Of a stretch of 64,000 bases of DNA, positions 16,836 to 26,465 are shown piece after piece. This stretch comes from Sulfomarinibacter sp963741385 (lineage in GTDB: Bacteria; Acidobacteriota; Thermoanaerobaculia; Thermoanaerobaculales; Sulfomarinibacteraceae): positions 170,187 through 234,186 of the forward strand of contig CAVUHO010000015.1 of assembly GCA_963741385.1 (NCBI GenBank), given 5' to 3'. Made by a program: the position numbers and the translations under genes. The notes under the pieces are model-generated. The model did no database searches, was not told the DNA's origin, and saw nothing but the letters and a program-made list of their open reading frames with translations. Every line of letters starts with the position of its first letter. Position 1 is the first letter of the stretch.

Positions 16836-17207
16836 ATGAAGAAGACACTGTGTTTGGGAGTGCTCCTGCTGGCGGCGGTGGGTTGCAGTTCGTCCGACTC
16901 CGCCGACGCCGATCTCAAGGCGTGGACGCGTGAAGTTCGCGTGATCACGCCGAACCAGATCGGCGACCGCGAGTACGAAGAGGTCGCGAACCTCGAGGAA
17001 AAGGTGAACATCGGCGCCTTGGGTGAGGAGAGCGCCGTGGCAACCGCCAAAGAAAACCTGCGGCGCCGCGCGGCCAAACTCGACGCGGATGCCGTCGTGA
17101 TCATCGCCTGCGGACAGCAGGTGAGGTCAGCCCAGCCGGATCAGATGAGGAGCATGGGGCCCGAGGTCGTGTGCCAGGGTGTGGCGATCCGGTGGAAGAG
17201 CAACTGA
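16836..17207 (+). CDS. small lipoprotein of unknown function
   Basis: 123 residues. It has a short signal peptide with lipobox LAAVGC (Cys17), so it is lipid-anchored. The mature part has EVRVITPNQIGDREYEEVANLEEKV and a later DADAVVIIACGQQV, a layout seen in DUF4156/RcsF-like small beta-alpha proteins. GGAG stands 6 bp before the ATG. The next gene (mobA-like) starts 23 bp downstream, so the two may be co-transcribed although unrelated in function. Confidence 0.8.
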   Translation: MKKTLCLGVLLLAAVGCSSSDSADADLKAWTREVRVITPNQIGDREYEEVANLEEKVNIGALGEESAVATAKENLRRRAAKLDADAVVIIACGQQVRSAQPDQMRSMGPEVVCQGVAIRWKSN

Positions 17208-17230
17208 GCCGCCGGCCGCGATGATTCCTG

Positions 17231-17854
17231 ATGATTGAGTTCGGGCCGGGTATTTCAGCGCCGCAGGTTTCCGGAGTCGGCAACCTCAACGCAGTGGTTC
17301 TGGTCGGCGGCAAGAGCCTGCGCATGGGCCGGCCGAAACAGGTCCTGAGCCGCGGCGGCATGACCTTGACGGAAATCGCGGTCGCGGCGGTCGAAGGATT
17401 CGTTCATCGGGTCGTCCTGGCCGGCGACGGTCCAGTGCCGGAAAACCTCGATGGTCTCGAACGACTCGCAGACGTGCCGGGTCTGAGAGGCCCCTTGGGC
17501 GGGATCCTGGCGGCGATGCGCCGCATCCCGGAGTCGGTGTGGGTCGTTTCTGCGTCCGACATGCCGCGGGTCCGACGGGAGGCCATCGAGTGGCTGCTGG
17601 CGCAGCGCAGACCCGGGGTCTGGGCGGTCCTGCCCCGAACCGCCGCAGATCTTGTGGAACCGCTGCTGGCTGTGTATGAACCACAGATGAAAAACATTCT
17701 GGAACGGCGGGCCGACATCGGTCGGTTCGGATTTCAGAAACTGGCCGGGTCCAATCGAGTGATGTGTCCGAGCCCTCCGGACGAAATTCGTGACGCGTGG
17801 ACCAGCGTGAATACCCTGGAAGAATTCGAGGCCTCCTTTGTTATAGATGTATGA
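17231..17854 (+). CDS. MobA-like nucleotidyltransferase
   Basis: 207-residue GT-A-fold nucleotidyltransferase. The signature loop VVLVGGKSLRMGRPKQ (about 22-37) matches the GGxSxRMGxxK motif of MobA/MocA proteins. A metal-binding region is seen at VSASDMPRVRREA and the substrate loop at GLRGPLGGILAAM. MobA attaches GMP to molybdopterin; CTP-using MocA or other relatives cannot be excluded. The stop codon overlaps the start of the next gene (ATGA at 17851), implying translational coupling to the FHA-PP2C phosphatase, an odd functional pairing. Confidence 0.85.
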   Translation: MIEFGPGISAPQVSGVGNLNAVVLVGGKSLRMGRPKQVLSRGGMTLTEIAVAAVEGFVHRVVLAGDGPVPENLDGLERLADVPGLRGPLGGILAAMRRIPESVWVVSASDMPRVRREAIEWLLAQRRPGVWAVLPRTAADLVEPLLAVYEPQMKNILERRADIGRFGFQKLAGSNRVMCPSPPDEIRDAWTSVNTLEEFEASFVIDV

Positions 17855-19557
17855 TGAGCACAAATATGGTCGACAAGTCAAACGTACTGCCGCCCTTGAA
17901 TCTTCACATCACGCCGACGGACGGGAGTCCGTTCGATCGGGCACTTTCAGGTGAGAGTTTCGTGATCGGCCGATCCTCGAAGGCCGATTTGACGATAGCC
18001 GATCGCTCGATGTCGAGGTTGCACACCAGGATCTTTCTCCTCGACGGAGCGTGGCACGTTGAAGATCTCGGGTCGCGAAACGGCACCCTGATCGGGGGCC
18101 GTCCGGTCGAACAACCGGCCCGGGTCGGCCACGGTTCGGTGATTCAGGTCGGCAGCACCTCGATCACGTTGCGGGAGGCCAGTCGTCCGATGCCGAGCAA
18201 GCAGGCGAGCTCGGTCAGCCGCGACAGCCACACCATCTTCAAGTCGGCGGCCGAACTGCTGCAGGCGCCCGAGGAGATCCGCACCGATTCGGTGACCCCG
18301 ATGGGCGAGGGCCTCCGCCGCTATGCGGACCGGCTCCGCCTCCTCACCGAGGTCAACCTCGCCCTCGACAGGGTGATGTCGCTCGAGGACCTTCTCGACC
18401 TGATTCTGGATCGCGCCTTCGAATACCTGAGACCGGAAGACGCCGCGATCTACCTGCGCAAAGAGGATGGTGGATACGAACGTGCGGCCAGCCGTTCGAC
18501 GGGGAGGGGGAACGCCGAGATCCTCTTTTCCACCAGTCTCATGGAGCAGGTGGTCGAGGGGCGACAGGCGGCGCTCGTTCTCGATGCCCAGACCGACGAG
18601 AGATTTCACGAGGCCATGAGCCTGCTCGACGCAGGGGTTCGTTCGCTCGTGGCAGCGCCGCTGCTCGACCCCAATGGAGCGCTCGGTCTCATCGTCCTCG
18701 GTTCTCGCCTGACGATGCGTCAGTTCGATGAATCTGACATGGAACTCCTGGCGTCGCTCGCGTCGGTGGCTGCCATGAGGATTCGAAACGTTCACCTCGC
18801 AGAGGAGGCGGCGGAGCGCAAGCGCCTCGAGCAGGAGGTGGCCCTCGCCCGCGAAATCCAGGTCGGCCTGCTGCCCGACCACCTTCCCGAGGTGCCAGGC
18901 TGGGACATTGCCGCCGGCAACATGCCTTCCCGCGGAGTGTCCGGCGACTTCTTCAAGGTCGACATGCGGCACGACGACAGCGAGGTCGTTTTGATGTTGT
19001 CGGACGTGTCCGGCAAGGGCATCGCGGCCTCGCTTCTGACCGCATCGCTCGAGGCCCTCTCCGCCGGTCCGATCCACGATGGCGTGGCGGTGGAGGATGT
19101 CTTTCGTTCGGTTTCGCACCTGCTCTTCGAGCGGACCCCGCCGGAAAAATTCGCCACCTCGTTTCTGGCGTCGGTGGAGCCCGGGACCGGGAAGTTGCGT
19201 TTCTGCAACGCCGGCCACAACCCCGGACTGCTGCTGCGGGCCGATTGCTCGACGGAGTGGTTGGAGTCCACGGGCATGCCGCTCGGGATTCTCCCGGAGG
19301 GCGTGTTCGGTGTCGGCGAGAAGACCCTCGAGGTCGGCGACGCACTCATCCTCTACACCGACGGCATCACCGAACCCGAAAACCCGGATGACGAAGAGTA
19401 CGGCGAAGAGCGGCTGCGCGAGGTGTGTGTCGCAAATCGCGCGAAACCGGTGGCCGAGATCATGGCGGCCATCGAGAAGGATCTCTACGAATTCGTGCGT
19501 GGCGTGCCATTCCCCGACGACCGGACCCTGTTGCTGATCCGGCGTCTGGACGGCTGA
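17851..19557 (+). CDS. FHA-GAF-PP2C (SpoIIE/RsbU-type) serine phosphatase
   Basis: 568-residue cytoplasmic signalling protein. The N-terminal FHA domain (about 20-105) has GRSSKADLTI, SRLH and SRNGT phosphothreonine-binding landmarks. A GAF sensor follows at about 165-310. A coiled linker (ERKRLEQEVALAREIQ) leads to an RsbU-like PP2C domain with metal-binding VSGDFF, LSDVSGKGIAASL, YTDGITEPE and PDDRTLL. Such phosphatases reactivate anti-anti-sigma factors. The start is at ATG 17851, overlapping the mobA stop. A kinase gene follows after 214 bp, giving an opposing pair; an RsbW-like kinase lies 11.6 kb on. Confidence 0.93.
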   Translation: MMSTNMVDKSNVLPPLNLHITPTDGSPFDRALSGESFVIGRSSKADLTIADRSMSRLHTRIFLLDGAWHVEDLGSRNGTLIGGRPVEQPARVGHGSVIQVGSTSITLREASRPMPSKQASSVSRDSHTIFKSAAELLQAPEEIRTDSVTPMGEGLRRYADRLRLLTEVNLALDRVMSLEDLLDLILDRAFEYLRPEDAAIYLRKEDGGYERAASRSTGRGNAEILFSTSLMEQVVEGRQAALVLDAQTDERFHEAMSLLDAGVRSLVAAPLLDPNGALGLIVLGSRLTMRQFDESDMELLASLASVAAMRIRNVHLAEEAAERKRLEQEVALAREIQVGLLPDHLPEVPGWDIAAGNMPSRGVSGDFFKVDMRHDDSEVVLMLSDVSGKGIAASLLTASLEALSAGPIHDGVAVEDVFRSVSHLLFERTPPEKFATSFLASVEPGTGKLRFCNAGHNPGLLLRADCSTEWLESTGMPLGILPEGVFGVGEKTLEVGDALILYTDGITEPENPDDEEYGEERLREVCVANRAKPVAEIMAAIEKDLYEFVRGVPFPDDRTLLLIRRLDG

Positions 19558-19771
19558 ACCTCCCCTGCACTCTGTGTTCTCAAGAAAATGTCGCAAAAAT
19601 GTAATGCGTCTGCGTCTCAGGTGCGTTATGATGTGTGGTGTCCATTCCTGGTGACGGACAAATACTCGACGAATTGAGACGACGGAGTCCGTGGGTTCCG
19701 AAGTGAGCGTGATTGCAACTCGCTTTGGCTTGTCCCGGAGGGCCCGACGGCGGCGGCTCGGGGGGGTTGTG

Positions 19772-22153
19772 ATGATCGGCAAGAAAATCTCGCATTTCGA
19801 AATCACCGACAAACTCGGTGCGGGTGGAATGGGAGAGGTGTGGCTGGCCCGCGACACGCGTCTCGGTCGGACCGTCGCGCTCAAGACCCTGCCTCCGGCG
19901 CGCGCCGAGAGCGAGGACCGCCGTCGCCGCTTCGAAGACGAAGCCCGCGCCGCATCGGCCCTCAACCACCCGGGCATCGCCCACATCTACGACGTCGGCG
20001 AGGCCGACGGCGTCCACTTCATCGCGATGGAGCATGTCGACGGCGAGAGCCTCGACCACAGAATGGCGCGGGCGCCGCTCACGACGTCCGAAATCGTCGA
20101 TTTCGGGTCACGTCTCGCGGATGCCCTGGCCGCCGCCCACGACCACGGCGTCACCCACCGCGATGTCAAACCATCCAACCTGATGGTCACTCCCGAAGGT
20201 CGTCTCAAGGTCCTCGATTTCGGACTCGCGAAATTGCAGCCAGCCATCGATGGCACTTCAGACGGCACGATGGAAACCATGACCCAGCCCGGGGTCGTGA
20301 TGGGCACGGTCCAGTACATGAGCCCGGAGCAAGCTCTCGGCAAAGATGCCGACCATCGCAGCGACCTCTTTTCCACCGGCGTGGTTCTCTACCAGATGGC
20401 CACCGGTCGGCTGCCCTTTCAGGGGTCGACACCCACCGAGACCATCACCGAGATCGTGAAGTCGGAACCGGTGCCGATCGGTGAACTCAGCCCGGTTTCG
20501 CCTCCCGAGCTCGAACGCATCATCCGCAAGTGCATGGAGAAGGACCCTCGACGGCGCTACCAGACCGCCCGTGATCTCGCCGTCGATCTCGACAACCTCA
20601 AGCGCGACACCGACAGTGGGGTGATGGTTCCGTCCGGGCGGGTTCGCTCGTCCAGGTCGTGGGTCACCTATGGAATCGTGGGTCTTGTAGCGCTGATCGC
20701 AATCGCCGCCGGGTTCTTGTGGAGCCGTGCAGCGGGTTCCTCGACCGAGACCATCTCGTCGATTGCGGTGCTGCCGTTTGAAAACGGCACCGGTGACACC
20801 GAGTCCGACTACCTCTGCGACGGCCTGACCGAAAGCCTGATCAACACCCTCGCCCAGATCCCGGAGCTCAAGGTCATCTCCCGTCGCTCCGCCTACGCGT
20901 TCAGGGACAGCGAGGAAACCCCCCAGGCGATCGGGCGCAAGCTCGGCGTCCAGGCACTGTTGATGGGCCGACTCGTCCAGCGCGGCGCTCAGCTCGCGGT
21001 GAGCGCCGAGTTGGTTGATGTGAGCGACAACCACCAGTTGTGGGGCGGCCGTTTCGACCGTGATCAGACCGATGTCCTGGCCATCGAGAAGGAGCTCACG
21101 AACACCATCGCGCAGACGCTGAGGATCGAGTTGTCTCCCGACACGGCGAAGAACCTCGAGCGGAGATATGCCGTCGATCCCGAGGCCCACCGCCTCTACC
21201 TCCAGGGGCGCGGGTTCACCATCGGCTCGGCGAGGGAGATGCACAAGGCGGTCGAGTTCTTCCAGCAGGCCATCGCCATGGACCCCGGCTACGCGGAACC
21301 CTATGCCGGTCTCGCCGACGCCTATATGACCCAGGCTCTCCACGGCGTGATGGATCGTGAGGAGGCCCTCGAAATGTCGAAGGAGGCCGTGGACAGGGCG
21401 CTGGCTCTCGATGGAAGTCTGGCCGAGGCGCTCGCCGCATCGGCCGAGAGAAAGTACCTCTTCGAGTGGGATTGGGTGGGCGCCGACAACGACCTCAAGC
21501 GAGCCGTCGAGCTCAACCCGGGCAGCGATTTCGCCCGCGCGTCCTACGCCTATTATCTGTCAGCTGTCGGGCGGTTTGACGAAGCCATCGAGCAGGCAAC
21601 GGCCGCCAAGGAACTCGATCCCCTGTCACCGTCCGCCTTCCACCTGGTGGCATATTCGCTGATGGGCAAGCGCGAGTACGACCGGGCGGCGGCGGAGTTC
21701 CGCGCCGCACTGGATCTCAACCCGAACTGGACCTGGGGCTATATCAAGCTCGGCAAGACCTATGCCGACAACGGCCAGTGTGAGGAGGCGTTGGCGACCG
21801 CCGAGGACGCCGAGGCCCAGCTTCACGGCGGCGACACCCCGCTCGCACGCTCGTGGGTGGGCTACACCTACGGCAAGTGCGGCGATACGAAACGCGCCGA
21901 GGCGGCATTGCAGACGCTCGACGAGTTTGCCAAGGACACGGAGGTCGATCCCTTCGCCTACGGGATCATCTACGCGGGGCTCGGCGACACCGATCGCCTG
22001 TTCGACGAGATCGACCGGGCGGTCGACGCGCACTCCGTCCTGGCGGTTTTCATGCCGGGTGTGCCGAGCTACTACATGCCGGGGCGCGAGGATGACCCGA
22101 GGTTCCTGGCCCTCATGGAACGCGTCGGGTTCAACACCACACATCTGAACTGA
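19772..22153 (+). CDS. transmembrane Ser/Thr protein kinase with TolB-like and TPR domains
   Basis: 793 residues. The start at 19772 is chosen because it begins directly at the kinase domain (MIGKKISHFEI) after a G-rich ribosome site. The kinase (1-270) has GAGGMGEVW, VALK, HRDVKPSNLM, LDFGLAKL and MSPEQAL. One TM helix (about 300-320, VTYGIVGLVALIAIAAGFLW) follows. The extracytoplasmic part starts with a FlgO/TolB-N-like module (SIAVLPFENGTGD, LTESLINTLAQIP, ELVDVSDNHQLWG) and ends with 8 or so TPR units. This is a common acidobacterial receptor-kinase design; the ligand is unknown. The next kinase starts 11 bp downstream. Confidence 0.93.
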   Translation: MIGKKISHFEITDKLGAGGMGEVWLARDTRLGRTVALKTLPPARAESEDRRRRFEDEARAASALNHPGIAHIYDVGEADGVHFIAMEHVDGESLDHRMARAPLTTSEIVDFGSRLADALAAAHDHGVTHRDVKPSNLMVTPEGRLKVLDFGLAKLQPAIDGTSDGTMETMTQPGVVMGTVQYMSPEQALGKDADHRSDLFSTGVVLYQMATGRLPFQGSTPTETITEIVKSEPVPIGELSPVSPPELERIIRKCMEKDPRRRYQTARDLAVDLDNLKRDTDSGVMVPSGRVRSSRSWVTYGIVGLVALIAIAAGFLWSRAAGSSTETISSIAVLPFENGTGDTESDYLCDGLTESLINTLAQIPELKVISRRSAYAFRDSEETPQAIGRKLGVQALLMGRLVQRGAQLAVSAELVDVSDNHQLWGGRFDRDQTDVLAIEKELTNTIAQTLRIELSPDTAKNLERRYAVDPEAHRLYLQGRGFTIGSAREMHKAVEFFQQAIAMDPGYAEPYAGLADAYMTQALHGVMDREEALEMSKEAVDRALALDGSLAEALAASAERKYLFEWDWVGADNDLKRAVELNPGSDFARASYAYYLSAVGRFDEAIEQATAAKELDPLSPSAFHLVAYSLMGKREYDRAAAEFRAALDLNPNWTWGYIKLGKTYADNGQCEEALATAEDAEAQLHGGDTPLARSWVGYTYGKCGDTKRAEAALQTLDEFAKDTEVDPFAYGIIYAGLGDTDRLFDEIDRAVDAHSVLAVFMPGVPSYYMPGREDDPRFLALMERVGFNTTHLN

Positions 22154-22164
22154 GGAGTCACTGC

Positions 22165-22674
22165 ATGAGCATCGAACCGGGAATGAGTCTCTCCAACTAT
22201 CGCGTGATCGATGCGCTCGGCGTCGGCGGGATGGGCGAGGTGTGGCGCGCCGAAGACAAAAAGCTGGGGCGCCAGGTGGCGCTCAAGGTGCTCCCGGACG
22301 AGTTCGCCCAGGATCCCGAACGGATGGCCAGATTCGAGCGCGAGGCCAAGGTGCTGGCGTCGCTCAATCATCCAAACATCGCCCACCTGTACGGCCTAGA
22401 GAGCTCGGTCACCCAAATGGCAGCCGGGACGGCTGCCCCACAAGGGTCCCAGGCGGATCGAGGAAGGGCTTGTGGGGCACGCGTCCCGCGGACCAGCCGG
22501 GACGGCTGCCCCACAAGGGTCCCAGGCGGACGAGGAAGGGCTTGTGGGGCACGCGTCCCGCGGACCAGCCGGGACGGCTGCCCCACAAGGCTCCCAGACG
22601 GACGAGGAAAGGCTTGTGGGGCACGCGTCCCGCGGACCAGCCGGGACGGCTGCCCCACAAGGGTCCCGGGCTGA
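22165..22674 (+). CDS. N-lobe of a Ser/Thr kinase split by a repeat array (kinase A, 5' part)
   Basis: Residues 1-80 are a complete kinase N-lobe: ALGVGGMGEVW glycine loop, VALKVL with the catalytic Lys, FEREAKVL and HPNIAHLYGLES. At codon 83 the frame runs into a palindromic repeat array (QMAAGTAAPQGSQ and onward), and it stops at 22674. The matching C-lobe continues at about 22730 in the +1 frame, so the present sequence cannot make one kinase without a frame change. The gene begins 11 bp after the TPR kinase. Either a broken gene, a programmed shift, or an assembly error inside the array. Confidence 0.75.
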   Translation: MSIEPGMSLSNYRVIDALGVGGMGEVWRAEDKKLGRQVALKVLPDEFAQDPERMARFEREAKVLASLNHPNIAHLYGLESSVTQMAAGTAAPQGSQADRGRACGARVPRTSRDGCPTRVPGGRGRACGARVPRTSRDGCPTRLPDGRGKACGARVPRTSRDGCPTRVPG

Positions 22675-22720
22675 TGAGGAAGGGCTTGTGGGGCACGCGT
22701 CCCGCGTGCCAATCGGAGGG
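22414..22720 (+). repeat. 72-bp tandem palindromic repeat array inside kinase A
   Basis: Copies start with the palindrome GGCAGCCGGGACGGCTGCC or its variant CCAGCCGGGACGGCTGCC, followed by CCACAAG, and end with TTGTGGGGCACGCGTCCCGCG. Unit starts at 22491, 22563 and 22635 are exactly 72 bp apart, with partial copies at both ends. All six reading frames are open across 22409-22674. Similar arrays sit at the same codon of two further kinase genes, and a single copy is at 38.05-38.12 kb. Confidence 0.9.
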
Positions 22721-25150
22721 TCAAGCCCCACGACCTTCCTTGTGATGGAGCTGGTCGAGGGGGAGGACCTCTCCGAGCGCATCAAGCGAGGCCCGATTCC
22801 GGTCGAAGAGGCCACAGCCATCGCCCTTCAGATCGCCGAGGCGCTCGAGGCGGCGCATGAGCAGGGGATCGTCCACCGCGATCTCAAACCGGCGAACATC
22901 AAGCTTCGGCCTGACGGCACTGTCAAGGTGCTCGATTTCGGGCTCGCCAAGGCGTGGGAGGTTGACGGCAGCAATCCCAATCTGTCCATGTCGCCGACCC
23001 TGACCCAACACGCCACCGCGGCAGGGGTGATCCTTGGCACCGCCGCCTACATGTCGCCCGAACAGGCTTCCGGAATCTCCGCCGACCGGCGCGCCGACAT
23101 CTGGGCGTTTGGCGTTGTCCTCTGGGAGATGCTCACCGGCCACAAGCTCTTCGAAGGCGAAACCGTCTCGCACGTCCTCGCATCGGTGCTCAAGGACGAA
23201 GTGGATCTCGACGAGCTGCCGCCCGAGACGCCCCGCCACATCAGAAAGCTCATCGGCCGCTGTCTCCGGAAAAAGCCCAAACAGCGTCTCCAGGCCATCG
23301 GCGACGCGCGGATTGTTCTCACCGATGGTGCGGATGCGGAGATGGTTGGGGCCGTCGAATCTGTGGCGCGTCCCGGTCATTCCAGTCTGGCGTGGATCGC
23401 CGCCGGAGCTGCGACTGTGGTGGCAGCCGTTCTCGGGGCGCTGCTCCTCTTTGGAGGCTCAAAGACGAACCGTGTCGTGCGCGCCGCCATTCCGGCGCCG
23501 CCGGGCACGGTCTTCCACCTCGAGCCATTCAACCCGGGCGTTGCCACGCTCTCACCGGACGGCAACCTCGTGGCGTTCAGCGCTCGGGATGCATCGCGTG
23601 AGTTCAAGCTCTACCTCCGGGGGATCGATGAAAGCGAGGCTCACGCCCTTGACGGGACCGACGGCGGCCACTATCCCTTCTGGTCGCCGGACAGCCGGTG
23701 GATCGGATTTGTCGCCAACGGCAAGCTGCGCAAGGTACTGGCAACCGGCGGGCCGGTCCAGACGATCTGCAACGCTCCGGATGGCAAGGGCGGCTCCTGG
23801 AACGATGACGGTGTGATCGTATTCACACCCGACTCGGGGACACCTCTCTATCGGGTTGCGGCGGTCGGCGGAGAAGCGACGCCGATCTCCGAGCTGGATC
23901 TGGCGCGAGGCGACAACTCGCACCGTCAACCCCGGTTTCTTCCGGACGGCCGCCGGGTTCTCTTTTACGCACGGAACTCGGCCGGCGACAGCGACGGATG
24001 GGTGCGCGTGATCGGGCTCGACGAGGGCGGCAGCGGCCGCGACCTCGTCCAATCACCGTCCTCGGCCCGGTATGCTGCCGGCCACCTGCTGTTTGTTCGC
24101 GACAACATCTTGATGGCTCAGTCTCTCGATCCGGACACGCTCGACTTTCGCGGTGACCCCTTCCCCCTCGCTGACAATGTCATCGTTCCCACTCAGACCG
24201 GTGCCGGTGCGTTTTCGGCTTCGGATGACGGTGTGCTCGTGTACCAGACCGGAGAGCAGGAAGTGACGAGTCAGTTGCAGTGGTTCGACCGTGACGGACG
24301 CCTCGTGGCCGAGATCGGGGATGCGGGGTTGTACGACCACGTGGCCTTGTCGCCGGACGGGAAGACGGCGGCGCTGGTGGTCTTCGACACGACGCTCGGC
24401 GCCAACGATATCTATCTGATGGATGTCGAGCGGGGGCTGCGCACCCGGTTCACGTTTGACAAGGCGAGCGATACGTTGCCGGTGTGGTCGCCCGACGGTC
24501 AGAGTCTGATCTTCGCGTCGCGGCGGAACGGGACCCAGGCAATCTACCGCAAATCGATCGGCGGCACCGGAGAGGTCGAATTGGTGTACCAGACTGACGT
24601 GGATGTCTTTCCATCCAGCTGGTCGACCGATGGGCGCTACCTCGCCTTCGATCAACCGGGCCAGCGGACCGGCAGCGACCAGTGGGTCCTCGATCTCGAA
24701 AACGGGCCATCTGCGAAGCTCTTTTACCAGACCGAGGCCGAGGATGGCGTCGGTACCTTCTCGCCCGACGGCCGGTGGTTCGCCTACTGGTCGCAAGAAA
24801 GTGGCAGGGGTGAAATCTACGTGGCGCCCTTCCCCGGTCCGGGGCGCCGCGTCCAGGTGTCTGCAAACTCCGGGACATGGATGCAGTGGCGGGCCGACGG
24901 GCGTGAGGTCTTTTTCCAGGAAGAAAACGGCGCGCTCAAAAGGGTGGAGGTCGACGGCCGCGGAGACACATTCACGGTCGGTGCGGTCGAGGATGTCGTG
25001 GATCTCCGGCTCCCAGCCCTCACCGGGAAGACGTTCTCGATTACGGCCGACGGCGAACAGGTGCTGGCCGCCATCTCCAGCCAGGATGTGCAGTCCCCGT
25101 TTGTCGATCTGGTGGTCGGCTGGACGACCGAGCTCGAGGAGGAAAAATGA
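22472..25150 (+). CDS. Ser/Thr kinase C-lobe, TM helix and PD40 propeller (kinase A, 3' part)
   Basis: The first 85 residues are read from the repeat array and are not kinase. From TTFLVMELVEGEDL on comes a normal C-lobe (HRDLKPANI, VLDFGLAKAW, YMSPEQASG). A TM helix follows (SLAWIAAGAATVVAAVLGALLLFG), then a TolB/PD40 beta-propeller with repeated SPDG, PFWSPDSRWIG and PVWSPDGQSL motifs to the C-terminus. The combined product with the 22165 N-lobe would be a membrane receptor kinase with an extracytoplasmic propeller. The downstream coding part is intact over 2.4 kb, which argues against long decay. Its last codon overlaps the dienelactone hydrolase start (ATGA). Confidence 0.85.
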   Translation: MGHASRGPAGTAAPQGSQADEEGLVGHASRGPAGTAAPQGSQTDEERLVGHASRGPAGTAAPQGSRADEEGLVGHASRVPIGGSSPTTFLVMELVEGEDLSERIKRGPIPVEEATAIALQIAEALEAAHEQGIVHRDLKPANIKLRPDGTVKVLDFGLAKAWEVDGSNPNLSMSPTLTQHATAAGVILGTAAYMSPEQASGISADRRADIWAFGVVLWEMLTGHKLFEGETVSHVLASVLKDEVDLDELPPETPRHIRKLIGRCLRKKPKQRLQAIGDARIVLTDGADAEMVGAVESVARPGHSSLAWIAAGAATVVAAVLGALLLFGGSKTNRVVRAAIPAPPGTVFHLEPFNPGVATLSPDGNLVAFSARDASREFKLYLRGIDESEAHALDGTDGGHYPFWSPDSRWIGFVANGKLRKVLATGGPVQTICNAPDGKGGSWNDDGVIVFTPDSGTPLYRVAAVGGEATPISELDLARGDNSHRQPRFLPDGRRVLFYARNSAGDSDGWVRVIGLDEGGSGRDLVQSPSSARYAAGHLLFVRDNILMAQSLDPDTLDFRGDPFPLADNVIVPTQTGAGAFSASDDGVLVYQTGEQEVTSQLQWFDRDGRLVAEIGDAGLYDHVALSPDGKTAALVVFDTTLGANDIYLMDVERGLRTRFTFDKASDTLPVWSPDGQSLIFASRRNGTQAIYRKSIGGTGEVELVYQTDVDVFPSSWSTDGRYLAFDQPGQRTGSDQWVLDLENGPSAKLFYQTEAEDGVGTFSPDGRWFAYWSQESGRGEIYVAPFPGPGRRVQVSANSGTWMQWRADGREVFFQEENGALKRVEVDGRGDTFTVGAVEDVVDLRLPALTGKTFSITADGEQVLAAISSQDVQSPFVDLVVGWTTELEEEK

Positions 25151-26019
25151 CCGACAGGAATCTGAAACAGGAGTGGATCGAGCTCTACGATCAATTCACC
25201 CACGGCACCATGAGCCGGCGTGATTTCATGGAACGGCTTGCAAAGGCAGCCGGTGGTGCGGCAGCTGCGGCGGCGGTGGTGCCAGTGCTGCAGAACAACT
25301 ACGCCGAGGCCGCGATCGTGCCCGAGGATGACCCCAGGTTGGTCACCGGGATGGCGACCTATGACGTGAACGGTGTGACCATGTCGGGCTATCTCGCCCG
25401 GCCGAAGGGCGACGGGAAACTGCCGGCGGTGATCGTCATCCACGAAAACCGTGGTCTCAACCCGCACATCCAGGACGTCGCGCGGCGGATGGCGCTCGAG
25501 GGCTTTCTCGCCTTCGCTCCCGATGCGCTGTCGCCGGTGGGTGGGACGCCCGCGGACGAGGACAAAGCGCGCGAGATGATCTACGAGCTCGACCCCGGGG
25601 CCACTGTGAAGCAGCTCGCTGCCGCAGTGCCGTACCTCGCCGCTCATTCCGCTTCTACCGGCAAGGTGGGCGCGATCGGTTTCTGCTGGGGTGGCGGCAT
25701 GGTCAACGAAGTTGCCGCGGCGGGCACCGGGCTCGCGGCTGGGGTGCCCTATTACGGCCGCCAGCTGCCGGCCGACCAGGTGCCGAAAATCTCCGCGCCG
25801 CTGTGCCTTCAGTACGCCGGGCTCGACGAACGCATCAACGCCGGGATTGACGACTACGTGGCGGCTCTGAAGGCCAACCACAAAACTTTCGAAATCTTCA
25901 TCTACGATGGCGCCAACCACGCCTTCAACAACGACACCAACGCCGCCCGCTACGACAAGGCCGCGGCGGATCTGGCGTGGGGCAGGACAATCGACTTCCT
26001 GAAGCGGAACCTCGGCTGA
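25147..26019 (+). CDS. Tat-exported dienelactone hydrolase family protein
   Basis: 290-residue alpha/beta hydrolase of the DLH family. A twin-arginine signal (SRRDFMERLAKAAGG, then an Ala-rich core) at about 22-60 implies export folded to the periplasm. Catalytic triad: Cys in GFCWGGG, Asp in GLDERINAG and His in GANHAFNN. HENRGLNPHIQDVARRMA is typical. Translation is coupled to kinase A upstream (ATGA overlap, with GAGGAGG before it) and to kinase B downstream (TGATG). Natural substrate unknown; not necessarily an aromatic-degradation enzyme. Confidence 0.92.
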   Translation: MTDRNLKQEWIELYDQFTHGTMSRRDFMERLAKAAGGAAAAAAVVPVLQNNYAEAAIVPEDDPRLVTGMATYDVNGVTMSGYLARPKGDGKLPAVIVIHENRGLNPHIQDVARRMALEGFLAFAPDALSPVGGTPADEDKAREMIYELDPGATVKQLAAAVPYLAAHSASTGKVGAIGFCWGGGMVNEVAAAGTGLAAGVPYYGRQLPADQVPKISAPLCLQYAGLDERINAGIDDYVAALKANHKTFEIFIYDGANHAFNNDTNAARYDKAAADLAWGRTIDFLKRNLG

Positions 26020-26465
26020 TGAGTCTCGGCCCCGGCACTACCCTCGCTCACTACCGCATCACCGCGGCGCTCGGCGCCGGCGGGATGGGGGAGGTGTGGC
26101 GGGCGACCGATGAGAAGCTCGGCCGCGACGTGGCGCTCAAGGTGTTGCCGGAGGAGTTCGCCCGGGACCCTGAAAGGATGGCCCGATTCGAACGCGAGGC
26201 GAAGGTGCTGGCGAGCCTCAACCATCCCAATATCGCCCATCTCTACGGCCTCGAGAGCGTGAACACCCAAATGGCAGCCGGGACGGCTGCCCCACAAGGC
26301 AGCCAGGCTCTCCGGAAGCGTTTGTGGCGCACGCGTCCCGCGTGCAAGCCGCGAATTCAGACTCCCCGCCGAACGCTGGTGCAAGCCCCAAGCCACAGGC
26401 CTCGAGCTCCTCCTCTCAAATGGCAGCCGGGACGGCTGTCCCACAAGGGTCCCAGGCTGATGTAG
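26019..26465 (+). pseudogene. kinase B, N-lobe fragment interrupted by repeat array
   Basis: Starts on the TGATG overlap with the hydrolase. The N-lobe is complete (ALGAGGMGEVW, VALKVLPEEF, FEREAKVL, HPNIAHLYGLES), then runs at codon 84 into the same palindromic array as kinase A and stops at 26465. From GGAGGTGTGGCGGGCGACCG to the array it is nearly identical to kinase C at 28958, suggesting recent duplication or gene conversion. The C-lobe resumes in the +1 frame, the same offset as in kinase A. Confidence 0.75.

Noticed and set aside
17947..19986. 679-codon minus-strand frame over the phosphatase gene
   Set aside because: Antisense shadow of FHA-GAF-PP2C; His/Arg-rich without structure.
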